Source: Orientallactaga sibirica (lineage: Eukaryota; Chordata; Mammalia; Rodentia; Dipodidae). Taken from it: DNA of 64,000 nucleotides. Location: contig JAEOAD010000982.1 of assembly GCA_036365145.1 (NCBI GenBank), positions 8,024,001-8,088,000 of the forward strand, written 5' to 3'. The notes beneath the pieces are model-generated. The model was not told the DNA's origin, made no database searches, and saw only the letters and a program-made list of their open reading frames with translations. The translations under genes and the position numbers were made by a program. Below are positions 9,653-22,829 of the stretch, in pieces (within the stretch, counting starts at the first letter, position 1; each line of letters starts with the position of its first letter).

Positions 9653-9860
9653 AGGGCTGGAGGGATGGCTTAGCAGTTAAAGTGTTTGCCTGCAAAGCCA
9701 GGGGACCCAGGTTCGATTCCCCAGGACCCATGTTAGCCAGATGCACTAGGGGGCACACACATCTGGAGTTCGTTTGCAGTGGCTGGAGAACCTGGTGCAC
9801 CCAATTCTCTCTCTTTCTTTCTCTGTCAAATAAATATAAAAAATATTTTTTAAAAAAGCA
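9653..9860 (+). mobile_element. tRNA-derived SINE
   Basis: Intact B-box-like 'ggttcgattcccc', CT tail and an A/T-rich end. Confidence 0.92.
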
Positions 9861-9867
9861 GATTTTC

Positions 9868-10023
9868 AGCCAGGCACAGTGGTATACACCTTCAATTCTA
9901 GTACTTGGGAGGCAGAGGTAGGTGGATTGGCATGAGTTCAAGGCCACCCTGAGACTACATAGTGAATTCCAGGTCAGCCTGGGCTAGAGCTGTACTCTAC
10001 CTCAAAAAAAAAAAAAAAAAAAG
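9868..10023 (+). mobile_element. B1 SINE
   Basis: 'gccaggcacagtggtatac' head and an A18-type tail. Confidence 0.88.
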
Positions 10024-10219
10024 AAAGAAATTAAAAAACAGATTCTCTAGCTAAGAGTGATCACAGCATGGTGGTAAACATGGACATTTAGAATAGTGGA
10101 AGCTGCCCGCTAAGACCCTTAGTGGAGAAAGGGAATATAAGGGTATAACCTGATGGAAATATGACCACTTTGCAATATGTTCATATAATAAAGTTTTATT
10201 TTAAAAAATTGCCCCAGGA

Positions 10220-10364
10220 GCTAGGTGTGGTGGCACATGCCTTTAATTCCAGCACTTGGGAGGATCGCTATGAGTTCGAGGCCACCCTGAGACTACAGAG
10301 TGAATTCCAGGTCAGCCTGCGCTAGAGTGAGACCCTTACATTGGAAACTCAAAAAAAAAAAAAT
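10220..10364 (+). mobile_element. B1 SINE with internal deletion
   Basis: 'gctaggtgtggtggcacatg'; the 'ggcagaggtagg' block is missing after 'cacttggg'. Confidence 0.85.
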
Positions 10365-10376
10365 GCTCTAACATTG

Positions 10377-10600
10377 GGGGGCTGGAGAGATGGCTCAGCA
10401 GTTAAAGGCTCTTACTTGTAAAGCCTGACAGCCTGGTTTTGACTCCCCAGTACCCACATAAAGCCAGATGCACAAAGAGATGTATGTATCTTAAGTTTGT
10501 TTGCAGTGGCAGGAGGGCCAGATGTGTCCATATTCTGTCTGACTCATACTCTCTTTCTGTGAGCATATATATATGTGTGTGTGTATATATATATATTTAA
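10377..10600 (+). mobile_element. tRNA-derived SINE
   Basis: 'gggctggagagatggctcag' head; the tail ends in a TA/TG microsatellite at 10565-10598. Confidence 0.85.
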
Positions 10601-11302
10601 ATGCTCCAACAGACTACTCTGGTGTCATTGTTCAAAATCTGCTTCTAGCTTGGTTGAGATGGGAGAGAACTATCAATGAAAGTAATAGAATGGACTGAAA
10701 ATACATCAGTAGAAGGCAGGTTAGCATTTGAGGAAGAGTCTAGCCTTTTAGGGCCAGAAAGGAATCCTGGTAGCATCATGTCTGAGGTCATAGCCTGCCA
10801 CTCAGTTCTTTTCTTCCCAGTGGAAAGTACAGGACCTGGTTGGGTAGCCATCTCTCACCAGGCAACCATGGGCTTCCCCAACATGAGCAGTGGCAGCCAC
10901 AGTGGGCAAGCCACTTCCCCAAATGAGGCACTTCAGGGCTGACCCTTAACTCTCTCGTTTTCTTCCCTGATATTATCCTTCAGCCTTGTTCCTGTATGAC
11001 TAAGTGGCACAGGATCCTCTGCCTGCCCACAACAGAGAAGTCACTTCTGTTGTGTAGTCTCTAAAATGTCCTGGACAATTTGCCATACAGTAATGTAACT
11101 TTATGCTAATTAAAATGTCCTACTTTAACAGGATGCAGTATGCTGTGCCTGTAAAGGATCAAACAGTAAAGTTTGTGGCTTTGTGAACCAAATGGTATTC
11201 TGCCCCAACTACTTAATTCTTCCAGTGTAGTTTGGAAGTAGCCCTAGACAATATGTAAAATATGCAAGCATCACTGTGTTTTGTTACTATAAAGCAGACG
11301 GA

Positions 11303-11424
11303 GGACCCAGGTGTGGTGGTGTATGCTTGTGATCCCAGCACTTGAGAAGCTAAGGGTTATGAGTTTGAGGCCAGCCTGAGCTAAAGACTGAAACCCAATC
11401 TTTCTTTTGGAAAAAAAAAAAAAC
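11303..11424 (+). mobile_element. B1 SINE
   Basis: 'cccaggtgtggtggtgtatg' head, A tail at 11411-11424. Confidence 0.75.
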
Positions 11425-11425
11425 A

Positions 11426-11451
11426 CTTTTAGATATTTTACTTATTTATTT

Positions 11452-11485
<34 letters not shown>

Positions 11486-11651
11486 CAGACAGAGACAGAA
11501 TGGGTGCACCAGGGCCTCCAACCACTGCAAATGAACTCCAGATGCATGTGCCACCTTGTGCATCTGGCTTTATGTGGGTCCTGGAGAATTGAACCTGAGT
11601 CCTTTGGCTTTGTAGGCAAGCACCTTAACTACTAAGTCATCTCTCCAGCCA
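11426..11651 (-). mobile_element. tRNA-derived SINE with (GA)n
   Basis: Reverse element beginning in its purine tail (GA repeat about 11456-11484) and ending 'aagtcatctctccagcc'. Confidence 0.9.
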
Positions 11652-11678
11652 ATGACTTGATCTTACCTCAAAAATAGA

Positions 11679-11827
11679 GCTGGGCATGGTGGCGCACACC
11701 TTTAATCCCTGCACTCAGGAGGCAGAGGTAGGAGGATCGCCATGAGTTCAAGGCCAACCTGAGACTACATTGTGAATTCCAGGTCAGCCTGCGCTAGAGT
11801 GAGACCTTACCTTGAAAAGGAAAAAAG
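11679..11827 (+). mobile_element. B1 SINE
   Basis: 'gctgggcatggtggcgcac' through 'gaccttaccttg'. Its tail has become the GAAA array that follows. Confidence 0.9.
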
Positions 11828-11838
11828 AAATAAAATGA

Positions 11839-11897
<59 letters not shown>
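11828..11897. repeat. (GAAA)n microsatellite
   Basis: About 15 pure GAAA units at 11838-11897, grown from the B1 tail. Confidence 0.95.
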
Positions 11898-11898
<1 letters not shown>

Positions 11899-12262
11899 CC
11901 CACCAAAATCAATAAATAAATTGAGCCAGATTTGGCCCAACAGTTACCCTTTGCTGACCCCTGCTCTAAGGGGTTGTCAGGAGGAATAGTAAGATGAGGC
12001 ATCATTGTGTTGGTCCTGGTGAACTGTAAACTTGAATAAAAGCCAGTTCCTTCCTTTGTTTTGCTGCCTCCTAGGAGCTCACTCTGAGAGAAAAGACGCA
12101 TGGGCTGTCCCAACACATATTTGCAATGCTTACTCCTTTCCATGGTCCACAGCCAATTTTGTATGAAGCTGGCCCTGCCAACCCTCTCCTGGTTAATACC
12201 ATGCCCTGCAACCTCATTCATTGGATAGAGTTGATCTAGTTGTTCCACAAGAAACAGGTTTG

Positions 12263-12400
12263 AGCTGGGCGTGGTTGTGCACACCTTTAATCCCAGCTGA
12301 GGTAGGAGGATCATGGTGAGTTCAAGGCCACCCTGGGGCTACAGAGTGAGTTCCAGGTCAGTCTGGTCTAGAGCGAAACCCTACCTAGGAAGAAGAAAAG
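12263..12400 (+). mobile_element. B1 SINE with TSD
   Basis: 'gagctgggcgtggttgtgc' head. The 13-nt duplication 'aagaaacaggttt' lies at about 12249 and 12398. Confidence 0.92.
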
Positions 12401-13136
12401 AAACAGGTTTGATATATGATTCATAATTTTACACAATTAGTATTAAAATAGCAAATTGAGGGTACACTGCCTCATCTTTCCTCGTTACTAACCCTATTAT
12501 AGACATGTCCCTATCCATCTAATTTTCTCTGCATGTCTGCAGGAGTCACTCACCATGGGATAGTGTGTTTACCTGTTCATTCGTCTTATCTAGTAGGTAT
12601 ATGCTGAGTGCCTAGCATGTTCTGCTTGGCTGAGAGGCTCAAAAGCAAGAAAGACCAGTGAGGCTGGTGGATCATCACTAGAGCGATATGTGACAGGCAT
12701 ACTAGATGTCAGGGAGGCAAGGGAAGTGTGAGATTTGAGCAGTGCTGGCCAGCTGAGAGAACAGGGAAGGACAGAAAAAAGCCTCCAGGAAAGGCTCCTT
12801 ATTGGCTGACCAGAGGGAACTTAGCCAAGAAGACAAAGGACAGAGGGGGAATGAGTCAGGAAATAACACAATCATATAAGTGGAGTAATTTATTTCACAG
12901 CATACAGAGCATGCATGAGAAATGCTACATTTTCTACTCTTCTGAGTCAAATCAGATTTTATTGTTCTTTGGTTATGGTTTGTAAGGACTCTAAAGATAG
13001 ACGTTTTGAAGGTTCTTTTTCTGCCGTTGAAGCTTGCAAGAACTTCCTGGGGCAAGGTCTGGGTGGTACTGGAAGATGGACAGGTCTTAGTGACCTCTCT
13101 CATGCTAGGCCACACTTCCCAATAGTTAGTTAGCAG

Positions 13137-13285
13137 TTTTTTTTTTTTTTTTTTTTTGCTGCTGTTGTTTGTTGTTTGTTTTGGCAGGGTCTCATTCTAG
13201 CCCAGGCTAACCTGGAACTCATGGCACTCCTCCTACCTCTGCCTCCCGAGAGCTAGGATTAAAGGTGTGTGCCACCTCGCCTAGC
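13137..13285 (-). mobile_element. B1 SINE
   Basis: T18 tail on the left, ending 'gccacctcgcctagc'. Confidence 0.88.
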
Positions 13286-13305
13286 TTCTCAGATGGTTTC
13301 TTTTC

Positions 13306-13574
13306 TTTTTTTTAATTTTTTATTATTATTTTGGAGAGAGACACAGAGAGAGACAGAGAGAGAGGGGGGAAGAGGAAGACAGAGATGGGTGCGCCAGCAG
13401 TGTCTCAGCTGCTACGAACGAAATCCAGATGCATGCGCCCCCTTGTGGGCAAGTGCAGCATTGCGCCCTTGCATCACTTTGCATCTGGCTAAACATGGGA
13501 CCTGGAGATTGGAACCAGTGTTCTTAGGCTTAGGAAGCAGGTGCCTTAACCCCTAAGCCATCTCTCCAGCCCTC
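13306..13574 (-). mobile_element. tRNA-derived SINE, long subfamily
   Basis: Reverse copy carrying 'gcattgcgcccttgc', the mark of the long subfamily. It ends 'agccatctctccagccct'. Confidence 0.88.
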
Positions 13575-13579
13575 TTTTC

Positions 13580-14430
13580 TTTTTTTTTTTTAAAGTGGGC
13601 ATGATGTTCATGACTTTATTTTATTTTTTTATTGACAACTTCCTTAATTATAGACAATATCCCATGGTACTTCCCTCCCTCCCCCCACTTTCTCCTTTGC
13701 AACTCCACTCTCCATCATATCCCCTCCCCCTCTCAATCAGTCTCTCTTTTATTTTGACATCATCATCTTTTCCTCCTATTATGATGGTCTTGTGTAGGTA
13801 GTGTCAGGCACTGCAAGGTCATGGATACCCAGGCCATTCTGTGTCTGGAGGAGCACATTGTAAGGAGTCCTACCCTTCCTTTGGCTCTTACATTCTTTCT
13901 GCCCCCTCTTCCGCAATGGACCCTGAACCTTGGAAGGTGTGTTAGAGATGTTTCAGTGCTGAGCACTCCTCTGTCACTTCTTCTCAGCATCATGCTGCCT
14001 TCTGAGTCATCCCAAGGTCACCACCATCTGAAAAGAGAAGCTTCTCTAACCAAAACTGAGACTAGCACTAATATATGGGTATGAACATTAAGAAAAGTGC
14101 TTACTGGGCAGTTGGTGAACATAGTACATACATTTAGCCAGAGACCAGCAGACGTTACACCCCTAAGGCTCATGACTACCCCTATTGTAGGTTTTCAGTA
14201 CCAGTACCACTCCCATTGGAGGGCGGTTGGTTTCCTCCCTAACAGATATGCCACTATTGCACCCATTGGCTCATTTGGCCTGGATGGCCAAATTTAAAGC
14301 TTGCAGTTTTCACTGTTGAGTACCTTCATTGGTGTTTTCTCTCTCTCCCATTGAACTGCTCAGCTCCAGCAGGATTTCTCAGTGACCTTGCAGCCCAAGT
14401 GTGTGAGGTCTTCGGCAATAGGGTCTTAAG
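13580..14430 (-). mobile_element. LINE-1 3' end fragment (probable 3' UTR)
   Basis: A T-rich left end (reverse-strand A tail) is followed by about 850 nt of non-SINE sequence with the look of a rodent L1 3' region ('tcccatggtacttccctcc', 'gatggtcttgtgtaggtag'). The 14-nt 'agatggtttctttt' occurs at 13291-13304 and 14429-14442, bracketing it together with the preceding SINE. The family call is from memory of rodent L1 3' UTRs. No long reading frame. Confidence 0.6.
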
Positions 14431-14442
14431 ATGGTTTCTTTT

Positions 14443-14646
14443 TTAAAAAAAACATTATTTATTAGTTTATTTGAGAGAAATTGGCAGACAGAGAATGGGT
14501 GTACCAGGGCCTCTAGTCATTGCAAATGAACTCCAGATGTATGCACCACCTCCTGCATCTGGCTTTATGAGGGTACTGGGGAATCGAACCTGAGTACTCA
14601 GGCTTTACAGCAAGTACTTAGCTGCTAAGCCATCTCTCCAGCCCTC
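14443..14646 (-). mobile_element. tRNA-derived SINE with TSD
   Basis: Reverse element ending 'agccatctctccagccctc'. 'atggtttctt' sits at 14431-14440 and again at 14649-14658. Confidence 0.9.
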
Positions 14647-15156
14647 ATATGGTTTCTTGAGGGTGTCCAGAGCTCCCTGGTCCTCACTGTGCTGGGACTC
14701 TCTCACTGTGTTCCTGCTGCCTTAGCTGTTACTGCCTACTCTGAGATTGTGCAGGTCTAGATTGCCCAACTGCCGAAGTCCGAGGAGGATGGGGGGGCAG
14801 TGAGAGAGGAGTGCAGAGGGCACACAAGGGCAAAGGGGTGTTGCATGTCCTACATGGTGAGTCTTCAGCAGAAAAACCACGCCAGCCTCAAGAAAGGATC
14901 AATCTAGCCTCCTCATGAATTGATCCTATGGCACTAATATTACCTGGTAGCCCAAGGCATCTGCTTTATAGCCTAACGGTGCCAATCCCAGAGACCTAAA
15001 GGTGGGACGACTAAGAGCTCAGTTGGGACATGGAGGACACCAAGCTTCTTTGGGCCACCCAGGTGGAATTACTCATCTGGAGAATATTCAGGGGCAGTAA
15101 GATGAAGCGATGGTAAGAGTGAGCCTGTTGTTTGTGCTAGATTTAGTGAAGGTAGG

Positions 15157-15243
15157 ATTTGCTACTGGCGCACCCATCTCTATCTCTCTTCCTCTCCCTC
15201 TCTGTCTCTCTCCCCCCCAAAAAATTTAAAAAATTAAAAAAAA
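15157..15243 (+). mobile_element. tRNA-derived SINE, 5'-truncated
   Basis: Only the 3' part remains ('gctactggcgcacccatctc', CT tail). Confidence 0.75.
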
Positions 15244-15249
15244 ACTTGA

Positions 15250-15398
15250 GAGTGCTGGGCGTGGTGGCACACACCTTTAATGCCAGCACTCGGGAGGCAG
15301 AGGTAGGAGGATCGCCGAGAGTTGGAGGCCACCCTGAGACTACATGTTAATTCCAGGTCAGCCTGGACCAGAGTGAGACCCTACCTCGCAAAACCAAT
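15250..15398 (+). mobile_element. B1 SINE
   Basis: 'gtgctgggcgtggtggcac' through 'gaccctacctcgcaaaac'. Confidence 0.9.
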
Positions 15399-15399
15399 T

Positions 15400-15573
15400 G
15401 AGAGAGAGAGAGAGAATATGAATGGTATGTCAGGGCCTCCTGCCTTTGCAAACAAACTCTAGACACATGTGCCACTTTGTGTATATGGCTTTATGTGGGT
15501 ACTGGGGAATTGAACCTGAGTTTCCAGACTTTGCAAGCAAGTACCTTTAACCACTGTGCCCTCTCCAGCCTCC
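15400..15573 (-). mobile_element. tRNA-derived SINE
   Basis: Reverse element from its GA tail to 'actgtgccctctccagcc'. Confidence 0.85.
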
Positions 15574-16314
15574 CAACAGTGTGTTTTTAATATGAGGACA
15601 TACACATGATAAGCAGCAGCAGACAGTTAGCAATAAGGACCACTCTGGCTATTCTCATTTGGATAATGAAGTCCTTTTCAGCTGTGCTTTATTCAACAGC
15701 CAGTCGTTCATACTTCACTCATCGTTTCTGCTTTAGAGATGGTGAGAGCAAATATGGTAATTTACAAGTAGGAAGTCAGTCTCAATGTATAATTGCCCTT
15801 CTCACTGCCCACCATTGTTTTCTTCCTATAATTGGCATCATCTGCTGCCTAAGAATGACTAGCGAGCCTGATGTTCTCGTACAGCATGGCTCAACCTGCG
15901 TTAATGAGGGAACTAAAGACAGACAGTCTGGCATTTAAATATACTATTTTGCTGTACACCTCTTGGGGGTTAGGTCTCCAAGTTGATGGGGAAGGTGAGT
16001 GTTTCTCAAACCCTCTCCTCCCATGAGGTTGCCATAGAACCACTTCCCTGGATTTTATGAATGTTGAGTCTCTATGGCAATCCCTTCACTTCAATGCTCG
16101 TCCTGTGTGAGCAGTTAACAGCTGAAGACCCAGCCCTCCGCACTGAGAACCACACTGCGAAGTCAAACAGCCTCCACTTCCGAAGCGCAAGTGAGACAGC
16201 TTTGCTTTGTTATTTCAGCCAGCTCCTTCCTTCCTTTGGATTTTGAGATGCAGTCTCAATATTGTTCCCAGGGCAAGCCAGAGAAACTGGGATTCCTTCT
16301 CAGGTGTCACCTAG

Positions 16315-17345
<1,031 letters not shown>

Positions 17346-17917
17346 TGAATGCTGCTCTTTTATGTAAGAGGTATTTGAGTTGTCATAGCAAGCAATTCCT
17401 TGAACAGTCAACCCCAGGGTTGTCATCTGGTCATCTGGACTGTTTCAAACCTACTGGATCATTGAACACACGTTGCTTCACAGGTCTAAGGACTAAGATT
17501 AAAGCCTTCTTCACCATGGACTAAACATATTAGACTCCTAACTGTATTTATCATGAATAAAAATAAATTAAAAACTCACTAGCAATTTAGAAATGTTAGC
17601 TCCTTTTTTTTTTTTTGGCCTAAAGCAAGAAATTCTCCAGACATTTTCCTCCCTTCGTCCCTCCTTTCTTTTCTTCCTTCTTCCTTCCCTCCCTCCTCAG
17701 CCTTCTGAATCCTGGGATTACAGGCACATGCCAGCATGTCTGGATTTCTTCAGGCTATTTTTGTCATTTAATCACGTCAAGTAAACATGTGTGGCTAAGA
17801 ATCAGGTGGCTTTGTAGTCTGATGACAAATTGCCTAGTGAGACATTCATACATTGAGGTTCCACAGCTTATGGACACAATATGGAAGACTTTCTTGATAT
17901 TTGCACATCAATTTTTC

Positions 17918-18137
17918 TCTTTTTTTATTTTGAGACAAAGGCTCAGGCTAGCCTTGAACTTGATTACATAGCTGAGGTTGACCCCGAACTCCTGATCCTC
18001 TAGCCTCCACTTCCAAAGTGCTGGGGATTGCAGGCATGTCTCATCATGTCCAGTTTCAGGCAGTGTGGGAGATGGAACCCAGCGCTTCACACATGCTAGG
18101 CAACCACTCTATTAACTGCGCTATATCACCAGTGCCT
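17918..18137 (-). mobile_element. B4-type SINE
   Basis: Reverse B1 half ('caggctagccttgaacttg') and reverse ID half ('gggagatggaacccagcgc', ending 'ctatatcaccagtgcc'). Confidence 0.72.
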
Positions 18138-18146
18138 AACTTCTGC

Positions 18147-18292
18147 TTTGGTTTTTCAAGGTAGGGTCTCATTTTAGCCAAGGCTGACCTGGAACTCACT
18201 CTGTAGCCTAGGTTGGTCTCAAACTCACAGCAATCCTCCTACCTCCGCCTCCTGAGTGCTGGGATTAAAGGCATGCACCACCATGCCTGACT
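18147..18292 (-). mobile_element. B1 SINE
   Basis: 'gtttttcaaggtagggtctc' to 'gcaccaccatgcctgac'. Confidence 0.92.
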
Positions 18293-18325
18293 TCATTTTT
18301 GGCTTCACTAAAAATGATACTAGAA

Positions 18326-18462
18326 TTCTTTCTTTCTTTTTCTTTTTTTTTCTTTTCTTTTTTCTTTCTTTCTTTTTTTTTCGAGGTAGGGTGTCACTCT
18401 AGCCCAGGCTGACCTGGAATTCACTCTGTATTTCACTCCAGCACCACCTTTGCCTTTCTAGA
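18326..18462 (-). mobile_element. B1 SINE, internally deleted
   Basis: T/C-rich tail at 18326-18380, then 'cgaggtagggtgtcactc'; most of the second half is missing. Confidence 0.7.
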
Positions 18463-18831
18463 ATTTTCTCTCCAGGTTTTTGTTCTGTAAAAATATTCTT
18501 CCATGTCTAAAAGGTTCTTGTCATTTGTAGCAAAGCAGCAACACACATTTAAGCTTCAGTTTACAACTTCAGAGCCAGGCTCAGGGTTTTACTTCAACCC
18601 ATTTTGGACCATGCAAAAGTCCCTCTTGTGTGATATGGGCTTCTTCAAAACCTTTTTAAAATGCAAGAGATAAAGAAGAGAATTGGTGCTAAGAGTCAGA
18701 GAGGCATTTTGTAGCAGTAGCATCCAATAGGCATATCTGTGCTGATGAAGACATTGTTATCTGCAAGGTTCAACTTGCTGACCACGCATCCCATGTAGCT
18801 ACTGACAGCTTGAAACATAGCTAATAAAGGC

Positions 18832-19118
18832 TGGGATATGGTTCAATGGTAGAATTCTTTATTTTATTTTATTTTATTTTATTTTATTTTATTTTTTTAT
18901 TTTATTTTTTTTTTTTTTTTGGTTTTTCGAGGTAGGGTCTCACTCTGGTCTAGGCTGACCTGAAATTCACTCTGTAGTCTCAGGGTGGCCTCGGACTCAC
19001 TGCAATCCTCCTACCTCTGCCTCCCAAGTGCTGGGATTAAAGGCGTGCGCCACCACGCCCGGCTTTCAATGGTAGAATTCTTGAGGTACCAGAGCCTCAT
19101 ACATGCTAAGCAAAACAG
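18832..19118 (+). mobile_element. ID-type SINE split by a B1
   Basis: 'aggctgggatatggttcaatg' type head at 18832-18859 and the remainder at 19066-19118 ('gagcctcatacatgctaag'). Confidence 0.65.
18860..19065 (-). mobile_element. B1 SINE with 17-nt TSD and (TTTTA)n tail
   Basis: The 17-nt 'tcaatggtagaattctt' occurs at 18843-18859 and 19066-19082, giving exact insertion borders. The tail has become a TTTTA array (18857-18900). The body is close to consensus ('gcgtgcgccaccacgcccgg'). Confidence 0.95.
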
Positions 19119-19436
19119 AAGAAACAAAACAAAGCAAACAAAAAAAAATGAGGAATTGAATTTTCATTTACATTCACTTCATATAAATTTCAAGACACAT
19201 ATGGCTATGGGCTATCATATTGGATAGTATAGTTCCAAATGTCCTCATATACTCAGAGATGCTGAGTGTGTAGATATTGGCAATCCAACCAGGATTAGAT
19301 TTTAAGGGGTACTTGCCAATTTTCTGTAGTTTTAGCTACTTTCTAAGATTCACCAACATTAACTGTTGAGGCTAACTAACTTCTCACAGGAGTCGGTCCC
19401 CCTGCTGTGATCATGACATTTCCTCCTTCTGTCTAG

Positions 19437-19589
<153 letters not shown>

Positions 19590-21235
19590 CATCAGCTCAG
19601 CTCAGCCCTGCCACTATGCGTGTGTAGGAGAGGAGGGAGCTATGACGCATCACTGCACTGAACAGGGCTGTATCTTATGAGCACTTTTCAATGCAGAGCT
19701 GGGTAGAGAATATGTCATTTTTTTTTTTAAGATATGGTTCTAATTTCAATGAAAGCAAAAGAAGCTTTTCCCCAATTCACAGCCAAAGAAAATAAGAACA
19801 ACAAAAAAATTATCTCCCGAGCCAATTTTCTTACACAAAAGCCTAAGTACAGGGGTAATTTGCTGCTTGCTTTATCTCAGTGACACTGTGAAAGGTGCGG
19901 TCTCAGGGGAATACAAAGCAACCCTGATAATTTGAAACATCATTTTTGCTTGACTCCATTCAAAACAGGAACAGATCGTTTTCAGAACACCTCACTTGAA
20001 TGAGGACGGGGAAGAGGCTTGCAATTAGGCTTTCATTAAATCCTGGCCAGAGGAGGCTGGAGAGAAGAGGGTAGGTAGGTGAAGGGTGACTGGGTGGCAG
20101 GCATGACTGAGGCAATGGAGGCCTGCCTGTAGCACATCCCACAAAACAACAACTTGGTCTCCTGACAGCCTATACACGACAAGCAGCCAACCGACTCTGT
20201 GAGGTAGGAGAGCTTTCCCCACTTGGAGTGTTTGCCCTGAATGATCTTGGGGCACTAGGGAGGGTCCAGAAGTCCTACACATATCACTCCACTCTGCAGC
20301 CCCCTCAGCAAACTGAGTCTGTGGATACCAGAAGATGAATGCACAGGGCAGGCTGCACGTGTGTGTAGTGAGATTTCCTTTACATATGCAAAGCCCAAAT
20401 GACCAGTCTACAGCACAACTTCCTTATCAGCAGCTACTATTTTTTGGCCAACTAAGCAGATTTTGAAAACAGCTGGCACAAGAGCTATCACTGGCTACTG
20501 GGAGGCCATGCTGTGTAGGATGGGACCAGGGTTCTTGTCATACAAATGATCATGTGGCTTCTCCCCTCCAATCTTTGCCTTGCCTACTCAGACATATCTG
20601 CTGCCCACACTTGAAACCTATTTGGAAAGGAATACACCTGGCCTGTCCTTATCTTGCTGGGGGAGCTGCTCATTCAGCAGGGAGCTTGAAGCTTGAGAGA
20701 ACTGTAGGCAGTCTCATTTGCCAGTGTGGCCTTCCCTTCCATGTAAACAGATGGGTGCTACAGGAGAGGTATACGGGGAGGAGGAGATGAGGGAGTAGAA
20801 TCAGAGCATGAATTTAAGACAAGTGCTGGCCACACAGGCAATGTAGCCTTGGCCAGCAGCTCTTTCTCTGAGTCACTTTCCCTTTCCAAATGCCAAGTCA
20901 GGTGAATACAGTCATACTAACATGATCCAGAACATCACTTTCTTCTCTGTGCATGGGCAACCTTTTGAAGCCTCAGATCTCCTTTCTGTGTTTTGGGGCT
21001 CCAGAAATAGGGGAGAGGAACATATGATGACATTTCTGGCCTTGGGACACATGGACAAATCAGAATAACTGAACATAGCCCCTTATTTAGAAAACGGAAT
21101 TGACTTCTCTCACTATACTGATTGTCAGAGAAAATGGCAGTAGTCTTAGGCGTACAGATGGGGGGGGCAAAGGAACAAAACAGTGTGAGCATATCTAAAG
21201 GTTCTTCAAGTAATTTTTTTGTGTTAGAAATTTTT
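19590..21235 (+). other. RS1: RS1 3' UTR (unique part)
   Basis: About 1.65 kb with no SINE follows the stop, as expected for the long RS1 3' UTR (roughly 2 kb in human, from memory). No canonical AATAAA is seen here, so the transcript probably runs on into the old L1. Candidate signals are at 22542-22551 and 22618-22623. The exact end is not resolved. Confidence 0.6.
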
Positions 21236-22590
21236 GTTTTCTAATAGTTTTATTGAGGTAAAGTTCACACGCATAGCATACAGTCCTCACCCATTTCACA
21301 TATATAATGCAATGACTCAATAGATTCAGAGTTGTACAACCATAATTATGAGCAACTTTAGACAAATTGTATCACCCCAAAGATAAACCTTGTGTCCATC
21401 AGCCATCACCCTACTTAGGTATAGGCAACTTCTAATCTATTTTCTATTTTGATGTAGATTTTCCTGGTCTGGGCACTTTTCTATATAACTGAAATTGTAA
21501 TATATGTAGTAGTTCATGGCTGGTTTTATTTTACGTAGCAGTGTTTTTAGAATTGATCCACACCATAGAAGTATTTTTCTTTTCATTGTTGAATATTCCA
21601 CTATAGAGACATACTATTGTTAGTTCTGTATTCATCCCTTGATGGACATTTAGGTTGTTCCATTTTTTGGCTATCGTTAACAGTTCAGAGACGAACATTT
21701 ACACTTAAGTCTTCATGTGGACATACTTTCATTTGTCTTGGATAGACATCTAGAATTGCTGTGTCATATGCTGACTCTATGCTCTATCTTTCCCAAGTAG
21801 CTGAACCATTTTCCATTCTCACTAGCAATGCATGAGAGTTCCAATTTGCCCACAATCCTTAGCAATGCTTATTGTCTTTTATTATAGCCACCCCCATCTC
21901 ATTGTGGTTTTAGTTTGCATTTCCCTAATGATTTTTCATGTGTTTCCATGTGACCATTTGTATATCTTTGGAGAAATGTTCATACAGATCCTTTGTCCAT
22001 GTTAAAAGCAGCTTACAATTTATTGAGTTGTAAAGTACTATTTATATTTTAGATACAATTCTTATGTACAAATATCTTCCTGTTTTTTTAACTCGTCTGA
22101 TGGGTCCTTGAAGCATAACAAATTTTAAATTGTAATGAAGTCCAACTTATTTTTCTCTGTTGCTTCTGTAACTGAGAAACCATTGCTATATCCAAAGTTA
22201 CAAAGAATTTACTCTTGTGTCTTCTAAAGTTTTACCTTTAGATCTTTAGTCTGACTTGAAGTAACTTTTGTGTATGGTTATGAAGCAAGGGTCTAACTTC
22301 ATTCTTTGCATGTGGCTGTCCAGTTGTCCCAGTACCATTTGTTGAAAGATTCTTCTTCCCCTATTGAATGGTTTTGACACTCTTGTCAAAATCAATTGGC
22401 TATAAATGTAAGGCCTCACAATTCTATTACCTCACTATCTTCATTAGTGTTGTACTAAATTATCAAACTAGTACATGGGAATGATCCAAATTTCTTCTTT
22501 TTCAAGACTGTTTTGGCTATCCTGGGTCCCTTAACTTTCTAAATAAATAAAAAAAAATAGCTTCCAAAAAGCTACCTGGGGATTTCACAT
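21236..22590 (-). mobile_element. Old LINE-1 (L1M-type) 3' part, antisense
   Basis: Long stretch in antisense L1 wording: 'tgatggacatttaggttgttc', 'ctcattgtggttttagtttgc', 'gatcctttgtccatgtt', 'cagttgtcccagtaccattt', 'ttcaagactgttttggctat'. All frames are interrupted, so this is a dead, ancient copy. It seems to form the distal RS1 3' UTR or to lie just beyond it. Confidence 0.85.
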
Positions 22591-22617
22591 CAGAAACTGC
22601 TCAGTATTTCAGAAATT

Positions 22618-22623
22618 AATAAA
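22618..22623 (+). terminator. RS1: Candidate RS1 poly(A) signal
   Basis: AATAAA about 3.03 kb after the stop. A cluster of overlapping AATAAA at 22542-22551 is an alternative. Chosen only by position. Confidence 0.3.
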
Positions 22624-22673
22624 CAATGAGATATTAAGATCTGGAGGCAAATTACTGGTAGGTTATTTGCTTT

Positions 22674-22829
22674 CTTTTTTTGTTTTTGCTTTTTCTGGTA
22701 GGGTCTCTCTCTAGTCCAGGTTGACCTGGAATTCACTATGTAGTTTCAGGCTGGCCTCAAACCCACAGGGATCCTCCTACCTCTGCCTCCTGAGTGCTGG
22801 GATTAAAGGTATATGCTACCATGCCTGGC
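22674..22829 (-). mobile_element. B1 SINE
   Basis: Reverse B1 ending 'gctaccatgcctggc'; 'tttgctttc' on both sides suggests a short TSD. Confidence 0.9.

Noticed and set aside
9651..9947. tRNA gene candidates in 'ggctggagagatggct' elements
   Set aside because: A- and B-box-like motifs are present, but the copies are dispersed, have CT-rich and A-rich tails and TSDs, and do not fold as intact tRNAs; they are SINEs.
11456..11484. GA, TA, TG and CA arrays as CRISPR-like repeats
   Set aside because: Simple microsatellites without unique spacers.
11784..12314. 176-residue minus frame
   Set aside because: It reads through a GAAA microsatellite and a B1; no protein features.
12702..13115. 137-residue minus frame
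   Set aside because: Inside RS1 intron 3, no codon bias or recognised domain, and an overlapping frame on the other strand; treated as chance.
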